Positions 43,502 through 54,102 of a stretch of DNA of 64,000 nt are shown here, in pieces. Where the stretch lies: assembly GCF_013340205.1 (NCBI RefSeq), contig NZ_BJTG01000008.1, positions 62,001-126,000 of the forward strand, given 5' to 3'. Made by a program: the position numbers and the translations under genes. This DNA comes from Anaeromyxobacter diazotrophicus (GTDB lineage Bacteria > Myxococcota > Myxococcia > Myxococcales > Anaeromyxobacteraceae). Within the stretch, counting starts at the first letter, position 1, and the number at the start of each line of letters is the position of its first letter. A model generated the notes under the pieces. The model did not search any database, was not told the DNA's origin, and worked only from the letters and a program-made list of their open reading frames with translations.

Positions 43502-44938
43502 TTGACACCGCAGACGAACAAGACGCCCACCGCGCCCGCCGATCCGGGTCCGGGCAAGAACCCGCTGCTCTGGCTCCGCGAGCGCCTCGCGGAGCTGCGC
43601 GCCCCGCGCGCGGCCCCGGCGGTGCGCCTCCCGCGCCGCGCCAGGATCGCCCCGATGCGGGTGAGCTGGCTCTCCTCGTTCTGGAGCGCGCGGCAGGCGG
43701 TGCGGTCCGGCATCGCGGTCGAGGACTTCCTGCAGCACCGCCTGTCGCAGCGCGTGGCGGCGCTGCCGGTCCCGCCGGCCCGCCTGCCGGTCGCGATCAC
43801 CGTCGAGGAGCGCGGCGCCATCCTCACGGTCACGCAGCAGCCGCAGGCGCGCCGCGCCCCGTGGCTCGAGTCCTTCCTCCGCGCGGAGGGCGCGGCCGCC
43901 CTCGCCCCGGAGATCCAGCTGGCCCAGGCGGACGTGGCGCGCCTCGCCGCGCGCCTGGAGGGCCAGCGGCGCCGGGTGGACGAGCTCGGGCGCGAGCTGG
44001 AGGACGCGACCCGCGGCCAGGAGCTCGCCGATCCCGCCGACGAGGCCCAGGCGGCGCAGATGGGCCGCCCGCCGGTGCCGCCGCCGGTCGGCTTCGGCCT
44101 GCAGCTCTTCGGGCTGGCGCTCCTGCTCGCCGAGACCTGGCAGCTGGCGGTGCCCTGCCTGGAGGCGGCCGGCATCCGCACGCTCGACCTGCAGGCCGAG
44201 CTGCACCGCAACCCGGTCGGCCTGGTGCTCGGCGGCGTGTTCGCGCTCGGCGCCTCGGCCAGCCTCTTCCTCTTCGCGCACCTGGCGCTGCGGCGCGGGC
44301 GCGACCTGTTCGGCGAGCAGCCGGGGCGCCGGCGGCTCTGGGCCGGCCTCGCCGCCACCGGCGCGCTGGCGCTGGCGGTCTCGATGGCCTGGTCGATCGC
44401 CGGGATGCGGCCGGGCGCGAGCCACCCGGTGAACCTCGAGTACGCGCGGGTGACGCTGTTCCTGGTCGCGCTCGCCATCCCGCTCACCACCGCCTGGCTC
44501 ATGCAGCTCGCGAAGCGGATGGGCGAGGAGCGGGGCGAGGCGCTGGCGCGGGCCCGCGCCTGGGACCACGAGCACTACCGCTCCTTCGCGGAGCTCTCGC
44601 GCCGCGCCGCGGCGCTGGGCGAGGAGGAGCGCCGGCTCATGCGCCTCGAGGCGGAGCGCCTGCTGGCGGTGCGCCGGCTGCGGGCGCTGCAGCAGCGCAG
44701 CATCTCGGCCGAGCGGGTGGCGGCCGACGCCGCCGACGAGGAGGAGCAGGAGCTGGCGCGGCTCGGCCAGGCCATCGCCGCCTCGCTGGAGCTCGACCGC
44801 TACGAGTACGTCCGGCAGTCGGCCGCGCGCGGCCTCCCGGTCGAGCACCGGCCGCTCTCCGGCCCGCCGGTCGGCCCGAACACCCCGCCGCCGGTGCGCC
44901 GCGGCGACGTCGGGCACGGCCTCGGGCTCGCGAGCTGA
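43502..44938 (+). CDS. Membrane protein with coiled coils, unknown
   Basis: A 478-residue protein. After a soluble N-terminus there is a predicted coiled coil at about 135-175, then four hydrophobic helices (about 199-217, 240-262, 279-300 and 313-335), and a second long charged helical region at about 350-435, probably also coiled coil. No family was recognised. The TTG start at 43502 is preceded by GGAGGT at 43491-43496, which decides it over longer starts. The stop codon lies inside a palindrome shared with the convergent ferredoxin gene. Confidence 0.7.
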   Translation: MTPQTNKTPTAPADPGPGKNPLLWLRERLAELRAPRAAPAVRLPRRARIAPMRVSWLSSFWSARQAVRSGIAVEDFLQHRLSQRVAALPVPPARLPVAITVEERGAILTVTQQPQARRAPWLESFLRAEGAAALAPEIQLAQADVARLAARLEGQRRRVDELGRELEDATRGQELADPADEAQAAQMGRPPVPPPVGFGLQLFGLALLLAETWQLAVPCLEAAGIRTLDLQAELHRNPVGLVLGGVFALGASASLFLFAHLALRRGRDLFGEQPGRRRLWAGLAATGALALAVSMAWSIAGMRPGASHPVNLEYARVTLFLVALAIPLTTAWLMQLAKRMGEERGEALARARAWDHEHYRSFAELSRRAAALGEEERRLMRLEAERLLAVRRLRALQQRSISAERVAADAADEEEQELARLGQAIAASLELDRYEYVRQSAARGLPVEHRPLSGPPVGPNTPPPVRRGDVGHGLGLAS

Positions 44939-44960
44939 CGCGCGCCGGGCGCGTCAGCTC
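44932..44960. terminator. Bidirectional terminator overlapping two stop codons
   Basis: A perfect 12-base-pair palindrome, GAGCTGACGCGC at 44932-44943 with GCGCGTCAGCTC at 44949-44960, encloses a 5-base loop. It contains the TGA of the plus-strand membrane protein and, on the other arm, the TGA of the minus-strand ferredoxin. It would terminate both convergent transcripts. Confidence 0.7.
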
Positions 44961-45724
44961 ACGCGCGAGACGACGCTGCCCGCGATCCCGACCGTCGCCA
45001 CCTCGAGCGGCGCGGCGTGCCCGGAGAGCGCCAGCGCCTGCCGGACCGCCGCGGCGATCCCGTTGCAGCAGGGGACCTCCATCTTCACCACCGTCACGCT
45101 GCGCGGCTGCGCGCGGCGGAAGGTCTCGGCCAGCTTCGCGGCATAGGCGGAGAGGTCGTCGAGCTTGGGGCAGCCGACCAGCACGCGGCGGCCGGCCAGG
45201 AAGTCGTCGTGGAAGCGGGCGTAGGCGAAGGGGACGCAGTCCGCCGCGACGAGCACGTCGGCGCCGCGGAGGTAGGGGGCGTCGGGCGAGACGAGGTGGA
45301 TCTGCACCGGCCACTGCCCGAGCTTGCTCCCCCCCTCCGGCACCAGCGGCGGCGGCGCCTCGGTCACGATCGAGAGCCGGGGCCGGGCGGCCGGCCGAGG
45401 CTCGGACACCGGCGCGAGGGTCCGCGGGCGCGCGCCGGGGCAGCCCAGCTCGGCCGGCGAGGGCGCCACGGTGAGCGCGGGGCGCGGGTGCGCCGCGTGC
45501 GCCTTCACGGCCGCCTCGTCGAACGCCGGCGCCTCGCGCCGCGTGACCTTGAGCGCGCCCTTCGGACACTCGCCCAGGCAGGCGCCGAGGCCGTCGCAGA
45601 GCGCGTCGTCCTTGAGCCGCACCTTGCCGCCCTCGAGGTAGAGCGCCCCCTCCGCGCAGGAGGGGATGCACTGGCCGCAGCCGTCGCACTTCGACTCGTC
45701 GATCTCGAGGATTTCGCGGATCAT
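44954..45724 (-). CDS. 4Fe-4S ferredoxin-type protein with C-terminal domain
   Basis: A 256-residue protein. The N-terminal 60 residues form a two-cluster ferredoxin fold: Cys13, Cys16, Cys19 and Cys23 in SKCDGCGQCIPSCAEG, and Cys43, Cys49 and Cys53 in LCDGLGACLGECP. In the second set Leu46 stands where a fourth cysteine is usual, so the second cluster may be 3Fe-4S or be ligated differently. A Pro/Ala linker leads to a C-terminal domain (about 130-256) with QIHLVSPDAPYLRGADVLVAADC, VGCPKLDD and VPCCNG, which has further cysteines. It is probably an electron carrier or iron-sulfur sensor. Function unknown. Confidence 0.82.
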   Translation of the reverse strand: MIREILEIDESKCDGCGQCIPSCAEGALYLEGGKVRLKDDALCDGLGACLGECPKGALKVTRREAPAFDEAAVKAHAAHPRPALTVAPSPAELGCPGARPRTLAPVSEPRPAARPRLSIVTEAPPPLVPEGGSKLGQWPVQIHLVSPDAPYLRGADVLVAADCVPFAYARFHDDFLAGRRVLVGCPKLDDLSAYAAKLAETFRRAQPRSVTVVKMEVPCCNGIAAAVRQALALSGHAAPLEVATVGIAGSVVSRVS

Positions 45725-45817
45725 CGACCGCGTTGTGCCACATTCCGGGGCGACTGGTCGAGAGGGCGAGCGTGGGGCAGGCTCGCACCGGGGACCGCGC
45801 GTTTCGTCCCCCGCGAC

Positions 45818-46882
45818 TCAGGCCAGCGGCAGCCGCACCAGCGCGGTCACCCCGCCCCCTTCGCCGGTGCCGACGGCGACGCTCCCGCCGAGCGCGGAGG
45901 CGAGGCCGTGACACACCAGGAGCCCCAGATCCGGGCGCTCGGCCGCCGGCTCGGGCGCGGCGAGCGGGCGCGCCCCGGCGCCCTCCGCCGCGACCTCCAC
46001 CCGCGCCTCGCCTCCCCGCACCTCCAGGCCGACCCGCAGCGTCCCCTCCTCGCCGCCGGCCGCCGCCGGGAGCGACTGCGCCGCGTGCGCGACGATCCCC
46101 AGGAAGAGCTCGGTCAGCGCGGCCTCGCTCGCGCGCACCGCGATCCCCTCCGCCAGCGAGAGCGCGAGCCGCGCGCGGCCCCGCAGCGCGGGCTCGGCGA
46201 GGAGCGCCGCGTCGCGGATGGCGCGCGCCAGCTCGACCTCGCCCAGGAGCGGCGCCGTCGGGCGGCCGAAGACCTGGAGCGACCGCACGATCCGGCCGAC
46301 GCGGAGCGCCGCCGCCCGCGCCTCCTCCAGCGCCGCGCGCGCCTCCACCAGGTCGGCCTCCGCCACCGCCGGGCCGAGCCGCTCGTGCTCGGCCTCCACG
46401 AAGGAGAGCCCCGCCACCACGCAGGCGAGCGGGCTGTTCACCTCGTGGGCGATGCCGGCCGCGAGCGTGCCGAGCGCCGCCAGCTGCTCGGCCGCGCGCA
46501 GCCGGGCGTCCAGCGCCCGCCGCTCGGTGAGGTCCTCGAGCACCACCACCGCCCCGCGCAGCGCGCCCCCGGGCCCGCTCACGCGGCGCAGCCGCGCCGA
46601 GAGGCAGCGGCGGCCGCCGCCGGTGCGCACCTCCGCCTCCAGGGCCGCCTCGGGCGCGCCGCCGAGCACGTCGGCCGCCGCGGGCGCGAGCCAGGGCAAG
46701 GCCCGCGCGAGCGGCTCGCCCGCCTCGGCCGAGGCCACCGCCGCGGGGCCCAGCAACGCCTCGGCCGCGCCGTTCATCCCGGTGAGGCTGCCGCCCTCGT
46801 CCACGAGCAATGTCGGCTCGGGGAGGCTCGCGAACGCGAGGTCGTAGGGGTAGCTGTCGGGATGTGCCGCGGCGGCCTGCAT
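45818..46882 (-). CDS. PAS-containing histidine kinase with degenerate ATPase domain
   Basis: A 354-residue protein with a PAS-like N-terminal domain (about 15-120) and a dimerisation/His box with His146 in GIAHEVNSPLACV. The ATPase domain is worn: the N-box reads VAHAAQSL (His266 in place of the Mg-binding Asn), the DxGxGI motif reads AAEGAGA, and the following G-rich lid is LGLLVCHG. It may therefore bind nucleotide poorly and act as a pseudokinase or phosphatase. The start is uncertain: ATG at 46882 (used here) or at 46927; neither has a well-spaced ribosome site. Confidence 0.75.
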   Translation of the reverse strand: MQAAAAHPDSYPYDLAFASLPEPTLLVDEGGSLTGMNGAAEALLGPAAVASAEAGEPLARALPWLAPAAADVLGGAPEAALEAEVRTGGGRRCLSARLRRVSGPGGALRGAVVVLEDLTERRALDARLRAAEQLAALGTLAAGIAHEVNSPLACVVAGLSFVEAEHERLGPAVAEADLVEARAALEEARAAALRVGRIVRSLQVFGRPTAPLLGEVELARAIRDAALLAEPALRGRARLALSLAEGIAVRASEAALTELFLGIVAHAAQSLPAAAGGEEGTLRVGLEVRGGEARVEVAAEGAGARPLAAPEPAAERPDLGLLVCHGLASALGGSVAVGTGEGGGVTALVRLPLA

Positions 46883-47053
46883 GGTCGGGGAGCGTCTCCT
46901 CCGCCAACTTCCTGACGCACGCTTCATGCCGCCCCATGGCGTGACGTACCCAGGACCCGGGACACCCCGATCGCGAGCAACTTTCTTGACTTACGCGGCG
47001 ATATCGAACGCTCTCCGGCGCGGGAGCGAACGAGTCCTGCGCGACCCGGTGGG

Positions 47054-47995
47054 TCAGGGAACGGGTCGAGCGGGCCCGCGCGCCGCGGTCTCCTGCGGCA
47101 GGAGCGCGGCGTACAGGAAGCGGTGGACCGGAGCGTCCACCCCCGCCTCCGCCGCCAGCCGGACCACCGCCCCGGGCTGGTCGAACAGCTCGGAGGGCCG
47201 GCCGCCCTGGATGTCGCGCTGCATGGAGGCGGTGGACTCGGGCTTCACGGCGTCGATGAGGGCGAGCGCCTTCTCGACCGCGTCGGCCGTCAGCCGCACC
47301 CCGCGCGCGCGCCCGACGGCGGCGGTCTCCTCCATCGCGGCCCGGAGCAGCGCCCGGCTCTCTGGCAGCGTCCGCACCACGCCCACCGGCGCGCGGGTCA
47401 CCGCGCCGACCGAGCCGAAGGCGTCGATGAAGAGGAACTTCTCCCAGGCGGCCGCCTCGATGTCCGGCGAGATCACCGCGTCGACCTTGGCCTCGCGCAG
47501 CGCGGCCGCCAGGCGCTCGAGGCGCGCGCTCGAGCCGCCGCGCCGCTCGCCCATGGTCACCCGCAGCAGGTCTCCGGCGTGCTTCACGACCCCGGGCGCC
47601 TCGGTCCAGGCGAAGAGGTGGCAGAGCCCGCCCACCACCCGCTCCTCCCCCAGCGCCCGGGCCAGGGTCGGCGCGGCCTCGACGCCGTTCTCGAGCGGGA
47701 GCACCAGCCCGCCGGGCGCCAGCAGCGGCGCGAGCCGCGGCGCGACCTCGCGCACCTGCCAGCCCTTCACCGCCACCAGCACCGCCTCGGCGGGGCGGAG
47801 CGCGCCGGGGTCGTCGCTCGCCTCGACCGGCGCGACGCGGAAGGTCCCCCGCGGGCTCTCGACCTCGAGCCCGCGCTCGCGCAGCGCCGCCAGGGTGGCG
47901 CCGCGCGCCACGAAGGCGACCTCGTGACCGGCGCGGGCGAGCAGCCCGCCGATGAGCCCACCCACCCCGCCCGCTCCGACGACGGCGACGCGCAT
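47054..47995 (-). CDS. panE: 2-dehydropantoate 2-reductase (PanE-type)
   Basis: A 313-residue NADPH-dependent ketopantoate reductase, a step of pantothenate and CoA synthesis. The dinucleotide fold is VAVVGAGGVGGLIGGLLARAGH. The conserved stretches VLVAVKGWQV, PLENGVEA and the catalytic Lys in AAWEKFLFIDAFGSVGAVTR are present, and the C-terminus has KPESTASMQRDIQGGRPSE, typical of the family. It ends 126 bases before the kinase start on the same strand and is divergent from the ABC transporter genes. Confidence 0.92.
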   Translation of the reverse strand: MRVAVVGAGGVGGLIGGLLARAGHEVAFVARGATLAALRERGLEVESPRGTFRVAPVEASDDPGALRPAEAVLVAVKGWQVREVAPRLAPLLAPGGLVLPLENGVEAAPTLARALGEERVVGGLCHLFAWTEAPGVVKHAGDLLRVTMGERRGGSSARLERLAAALREAKVDAVISPDIEAAAWEKFLFIDAFGSVGAVTRAPVGVVRTLPESRALLRAAMEETAAVGRARGVRLTADAVEKALALIDAVKPESTASMQRDIQGGRPSELFDQPGAVVRLAAEAGVDAPVHRFLYAALLPQETAARGPARPVP

Positions 47996-48086
47996 GCCCC
48001 GAGTTGTACGGGCCTCGCGCGGGCGCCGCAAGCGCCGCGGCGCTTGCCGCCCGCGGCGGCGCGGGTTAGGTCCGTCGGCGCCCCGC

Positions 48087-49573
<1,487 letters not shown>

Positions 49574-49577
<4 letters not shown>

Positions 49578-51295
49578 TCGCGCCCGCCGCGCCGGCGCTC
49601 GCCCCGGCGCCGCGGCCCTGGTTCCTCTCCTGGCCCGGCCTCCTCCTGGCGACCGCGCTCGCGCTCGCCTGGCGCGGCTCGGGCGGGAGCCTCGCCGCGC
49701 TGGCGTCGCCCGGCGCGCGGAGCGCGGCGCTCGACTTCGCGCGCGGCTTCTGGCCGCCCGCCCACGACCCGGCGACGCTCGCCGCGCTCCTGCGGCCGCT
49801 CGCCGAGACCTGCGCCATCGCGCTGTGCGGGATGGCGCTGGCGCTCGCGCTGGGCGCGCCGCTCGCGCTCGCCGCGCTGGCCCCCGAGGTGCTCCGCGCC
49901 TGCGGCGCGCGCCCCGGCCCGGGCCGCCGCGCCGCGCAGGTCCTCGCCCGCGGGGCGCTGGCGGTGATGCGCTCCGTCCCCGAGCTCGTGTGGGCGCTGC
50001 TCTTCGTGCGGGCGCTCGGGCTCGGGCCCGCGGCGGGCGTGCTCGCCATCGGCGTCGCCTACGGGGGGGTGGTGGGCAAGGTGTTCGCCGACCTGCTGGA
50101 GGGCGTCCCGCGCGCGGCGGCGGGCGCGCTCGGCGCCGCCGGCGCGCGCCCGTGGACCGCCTTCGCGCTCGGGCTCCTGCCGCCGGCCCGGCCGCTCCTC
50201 GTCTCCTACACCCTGTACCGGTTCGACTGCGCGCTGCGCGCCTCGGCGGTGCTGGGGCTCGTCGGCGCCGGCGGCCTCGGGCAGCAGCTGGAGCTGTCGC
50301 TCAAGATGCTCCGGTACGACGAGGTGGCCACCTGGGTGCTGGCGCTCTTCGCGCTGGTCGCGGCGGTCGACCTCGCCTCGCAGGCGCTGCGGCGCCGGGT
50401 GGCCGCGCGGCGGTCGCTCTTCCCGGCCTCGCCGGGCGCGCTGGCGCGGCGCGCGGCGGCGGCCGCCGGGCTCGCGGCGCTGACGGTCGCGGCGGCGCGC
50501 TTCCTCGAGCTCTCCCCCGCCGCGCTCCTCTCCGCGGAGGCGCGGCGGGGCCTCCGCGCCTTCGCGGCCGGGCTCTGGCCGCCCGACCTCGCGCCGAAGG
50601 TGCTCGCGGGGGCCCTCCCGGCGGCGCTCGAGACGCTCGCGGTCTCGGTGCTCGGGACCGCCCTCGCCGCCGCCGGCGGGCTCGCGCTCGCCTGGTGCGC
50701 GGCGCGCCCGCTCGCGCGCGTGCCGGGCGAGGCGCGCCACGCCGGCCGCGCCGCCGCGGCATGGGGGGCGCGGGCGATCATGAACCTGGCGCGCACGCTG
50801 CCGGAGCTGCTGTGGGCGCTGGCGCTCGTGATGGTGGTCGGGCTCGGGCCGTTCGCGGGCGCGCTGGCGCTCGGCGTCCACACGGCTGGCGTGCTGGGCC
50901 GGCTTTACTTCGAGGCGCTGGAGGAGGTGCCCGCCGCGCCGCTGGCCGCGCTGCGCGGGGTGGGCGCCTCGCGCGCGGCGACCGCGCTCCTCGGCGTCCT
51001 GCCGCAGGTCTGGCCGCAGCTCGTCGCCTACACGCTCTACCGGTGGGAGGTGAACATCCGCGCCTCCGCGGTGCTGGGCGTGGTGGGCGCGGGCGGGCTC
51101 GGGCGCGACCTCAAGCTCGCGCTCTCGTGGTTCGACTACCCGCGCGCCGCCACCCTGGTGCTGGCCATCCTCGCGCTCGTGCTGGCGGTGGACGGCCTCT
51201 CGGCGGTGGTGCGCCGGCGCGCCCTCGCCGGGCGGGCCACCTGCGCCGGGACGACGCCCGGCGGCGCCGACGCCGAGCGCGCGCTCGCCGCGTGA
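49574..51295 (+). CDS. Fused double permease of a phosphonate-type ABC importer
   Basis: A 573-residue integral membrane protein with two BPD-type permease halves, at about 75-290 and 355-560. Each has the PhnE-like pattern: RSVPELVWALLFV with RASAVLGLVGAGGLGQQL in the first, and RTLPELLWALALV with RASAVLGVVGAGGLGRDL in the second. Such importers usually use two copies of one permease or two separate permeases; here both are in one chain. The GTG start overlaps the ATPase stop. It converges on the binding-protein gene. Confidence 0.87.
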
Positions 51296-51298
51296 AGA

Positions 51299-52159
51299 TC
51301 AGCGGATGAGCCCGGCGCTCTTCGCCGCCTCCTCGATCTTCAGGTAGTTCTCCGGCCGCGTCTCGACGAAGCGCTTCGTGCGCTGCAGGTCGAGGATGGC
51401 CTTCTGCTCGGGCTTGGCCGGGTCGAGCGCCAGGAAGGCCGCCTTGAGCTGCTGCACGAGCTTCGGGTCGAGGTCGCCGCGGACGGTCCAGTTGTAGTCG
51501 TGGAAGTCCGGCGTCGTGTGGAAGACCACCACCTTCGCCGGGTCCACCTTCTTCTCCTCGACGAGCTTGTTCCACACGGACTCGTTGAGCGCGCCGGCGT
51601 CCACCTTCCCCTGCTCCACCCACTTGACGGTGGCGTCGTGGGCGCCGGTGAAGGCGTAGCGAGCGAGGTCCTTGTCGGGGTCGAGGCCGGCCTGAAGCAG
51701 GTCGTAGCGCGGCATGAGGTGGCCGGAGGTGCTGCTCTCCGAGCCGAAGGCGAGGGTCTTGCCCCGGAGGTCCTGGAGGGTGCGGATGCCGGACCCGGCG
51801 CGGGTGATGAACTTGGAGTGGAAGTGGGCGTCCTCCTCGCGCTGTACCAGCGGGAGGGCGGTCCCGGTCCGCCGGCGCGCCTGCACGAAGGTGAAGCCGC
51901 CGTACCAGACGAGGTCCAGGCGGCCGCCGGCCAGCGCCTCGACGGTGGCGGCGTAGTCGGTCACCGGCTGGAACTTCACCTCCACCCCGAGCTGACGGGC
52001 CAGGTACTCGCCCAGGGGCTGGAACTTGCGCTGCAGCTCGGTCGGCGCCTCGTCGGGGATGGCGGAGACCCGGAGCACCGGGCGATCGGCGGCGGCGGCC
52101 GGGGCGGTGAGCGCGGCGGCGAGGAGGAGGGCGGTGGGGCGCAGGCGGAGCGGGAGCAC
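51299..52159 (-). CDS. Periplasmic phosphate/phosphonate-type binding protein (PhnD-like)
   Basis: A 286-residue exported solute-binding protein. The signal peptide (TALLLAAALTAPAAA) is followed by the PhnD-like core: VSAIPDEAP, FQPVTDYAATVEALAGGRLDLVWYGGFTF, LRGKTLAFGSESSTSGHLMPRY and GAHDATVKWVEQGKVDAGALNE. The solute may be phosphonate, phosphite or another oxyanion. It faces the permease gene with a 3-base gap, so transporter and binding protein are on opposite strands. GAGGTG precedes the GTG at 52159. Confidence 0.88.
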   Translation of the reverse strand: MLPLRLRPTALLLAAALTAPAAAADRPVLRVSAIPDEAPTELQRKFQPLGEYLARQLGVEVKFQPVTDYAATVEALAGGRLDLVWYGGFTFVQARRRTGTALPLVQREEDAHFHSKFITRAGSGIRTLQDLRGKTLAFGSESSTSGHLMPRYDLLQAGLDPDKDLARYAFTGAHDATVKWVEQGKVDAGALNESVWNKLVEEKKVDPAKVVVFHTTPDFHDYNWTVRGDLDPKLVQQLKAAFLALDPAKPEQKAILDLQRTKRFVETRPENYLKIEEAAKSAGLIR

Positions 52160-52267
52160 GGGGTGACACCTCGGGTGAGCGGACCGCCTGCTCGTAACTC
52201 GGGGCGGCGCGGGACGCCAGGTCCGGATAAGGTCCCGCCCGGCCCGCCCCCGGGCCCGAGGAGGAAC

Positions 52268-52777
52268 ATGACCATGCGTGCAACCTTCCTGGCCGCCCTG
52301 TCCCTGCTCCTGCCCGCCGCCGCGCTCGCCGCCGGCCCCGCCCACGCCGTGCTCAAGGACGCCCAGGGGCGCGAGGTGGGCACGGCCACCTTCACCGGGG
52401 CGAAGGGGGGCGTGGAGCTCACGGTGGAGGCGCGCGGCCTGCCCCCCGGCACCCACGGGATCCACGTGCACGCGGCGGGCAAGTGCGAAGGCCCCGAGTT
52501 CAAGAGCGCCGGCCCCCACTTCAACCCCGACCAGAAGCAGCACGGCCTCGCGAACCCCGCCGGCCACCACGGCGGCGACCTGCCGAACCTGGTCGTGAAC
52601 GCCGAGGGCCAGGGCCAGCTCAAGGCCACCCTGACCGGCGCGACGCTCGCCGCCGGCCCGCGCTCGCTCCTCGGCCCGGAGGGCACCGCGCTCGTGGTCC
52701 ACGCCGGGCCCGACGACGGCAAGAGCGACCCGGCCGGCAACTCCGGCGCGCGGATCGCCTGCGGCGTGATCCGCTGA
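52268..52777 (+). CDS. sodC: Copper/zinc superoxide dismutase
   Basis: A 169-residue exported enzyme converting superoxide to peroxide in the periplasm. It has a signal peptide (ATFLAALSLLLPAAALAA). The copper and zinc ligands lie in GIHVHAAGKCEG, HFNPDQKQHGL and HHGGDLPN; HAGPDDGKSDPAGNSGARIACG completes the metal loop and the disulfide. The ATG at 52268 is used, with GAGGAAC just before it; an ATG 6 bases later is also possible. It is followed after 5 bases by a membrane exporter gene. Confidence 0.95.
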   Translation: MTMRATFLAALSLLLPAAALAAGPAHAVLKDAQGREVGTATFTGAKGGVELTVEARGLPPGTHGIHVHAAGKCEGPEFKSAGPHFNPDQKQHGLANPAGHHGGDLPNLVVNAEGQGQLKATLTGATLAAGPRSLLGPEGTALVVHAGPDDGKSDPAGNSGARIACGVIR

Positions 52778-52782
52778 CCGCG

Positions 52783-53583
52783 ATGGAGCCGGCGGTGCAC
52801 CTCGGCCCGGGCGCGCTCGCCCTGCTCGCCCTGGCCGCCTTCGCCGCCGGCGTGGTGGACGCCGTCGCGGGCGGCGGCGGCCTCGTGACCATGCCGGCCC
52901 TGCTCGCGGCCGGGCTCCCGCCCCACCTCGCCATCGCCACCAACAAGGGCCAGGCGGTCTTCGGCTCCGGCGCCTCGCTCCTGCGCTTCGCGCGCGCCGG
53001 CCTGGTGGACCCGGCGCGGGCGCGGGTGGCCTTCCCGGCCGGCTTCGCCGGCTCGCTCGCCGGCGCCGCCCTGGTGCTGCTCCTCTCCCCCGCCGTGCTG
53101 CGCCCCATCGTCCTCGGGCTGCTGGTGGCGGTGGCCGCCTTCATGGCCTTCCGCCCGCCGCTGGCGGCGCCCGCGCCCGGCGCGGCCCGGGGGGTCCTCC
53201 CGCTCGGCCCGGCGCACGCCCCGCTGGCGGCCGCGGTCATCGCGGCGGTGATCGGCGCCTACGACGGCTTCTTCGGGCCGGGCACCGGCACCTTCCTCAT
53301 CGTCGCGTTCGTGCTGGTCCTCGGCGACGGCCTCACCCGCGCCTCGGGCGAGGCGAAGGCGGTCAACTTCGCCTCGAACCTGGCGGCGCTGGCGCTCTTC
53401 GCGGCGCGCGGGGTCATCCTGTGGAAGGTGGCGCTCCCCATGGCGGCGGCGCAGTTCGCCGGCAGCACCCTGGGCGCGCACCTGGCGGTCCGTCGCGGCG
53501 ACGTCTTCGTGCGGCGCGTGGTGCTGCTGGTGGTGGTGGCGCTGGTGGTCAAGCTCGGCCGCGACCTCCTCGCCTCCGCCTGA
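52783..53583 (+). CDS. TauE/SafE (TSUP) family membrane exporter
   Basis: A 266-residue integral membrane protein with about eight helices. It carries the TSUP signatures AGVVDAVAGGGGLVTMPALLAAGLP near the N-terminus, IATNKGQAVFGSGASL and a second copy IGAYDGFFGPGTGTFLIVAF. Family members move sulfite, sulfoacetate or other organosulfur anions. It lies 5 bases after sodC and is probably co-transcribed with it; a link between sulfur oxyanions and oxidative stress is speculative. Confidence 0.87.
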   Translation: MEPAVHLGPGALALLALAAFAAGVVDAVAGGGGLVTMPALLAAGLPPHLAIATNKGQAVFGSGASLLRFARAGLVDPARARVAFPAGFAGSLAGAALVLLLSPAVLRPIVLGLLVAVAAFMAFRPPLAAPAPGAARGVLPLGPAHAPLAAAVIAAVIGAYDGFFGPGTGTFLIVAFVLVLGDGLTRASGEAKAVNFASNLAALALFAARGVILWKVALPMAAAQFAGSTLGAHLAVRRGDVFVRRVVLLVVVALVVKLGRDLLASA

Positions 53584-53616
53584 TCCGCGGCGGCGGGTGC
53601 GGTAGCATCCCCCGCC

Positions 53617-54102
53617 ATGATCCGCCTCGCCGCCCCGGCCGACCTGCCCCGCATCGTCGAGATCTACAACGCCGCCATCCCCGGTCGCCTCGCCACCGCC
53701 GACACCGAGCCGGTCACGGTCGAGGCGCGGCGCGCCTGGTTCGAGAAGCACGGGCCGCGCCGGCCGATCTGGGTGGACGAGCGCGACGGGGAGGTGATCG
53801 GGTGGGCCAGCCTCACCGACTTCTACGGCCGCCCCGCCTACGGCGCGACCGCCGAGCTCAGCATCTACGTCGCGCCCGAGGCGCAGCGCCGGGGCGTCGC
53901 CCGCGCGCTGGTGGCGCACGCGGTCGCCGCGTCGCCCGCGCTCGGGCTGACCACCCTGCTCGGCTTCGTCTTCGGCCACAACGCCCCCAGCCTGGCGCTG
54001 CTCGGCGGCTTCGGGTTCGTCCGCTGGGGCCACCTGCCGCGCGTCGCCGTGCTGGAGGGCGTCGAGCGCGACCTCGACATCGTGGGGCTGCGGCTGGGCT
54101 AG
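53617..54102 (+). CDS. GNAT acetyltransferase, phosphinothricin-acetyltransferase-like
   Basis: A 161-residue acetyl-CoA-dependent transferase. It has the ASLTDFYGRPAYGATAELSIYV region of the PAT branch and the acetyl-CoA-binding loop in EAQRRGVARALVAHA (RxxGxA). The family acetylates amines such as methionine sulfone or sulfoximine and phosphinothricin. Its stop overlaps the stop of the convergent pgl gene by 4 bases. Confidence 0.85.
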   Translation: MIRLAAPADLPRIVEIYNAAIPGRLATADTEPVTVEARRAWFEKHGPRRPIWVDERDGEVIGWASLTDFYGRPAYGATAELSIYVAPEAQRRGVARALVAHAVAASPALGLTTLLGFVFGHNAPSLALLGGFGFVRWGHLPRVAVLEGVERDLDIVGLRLG

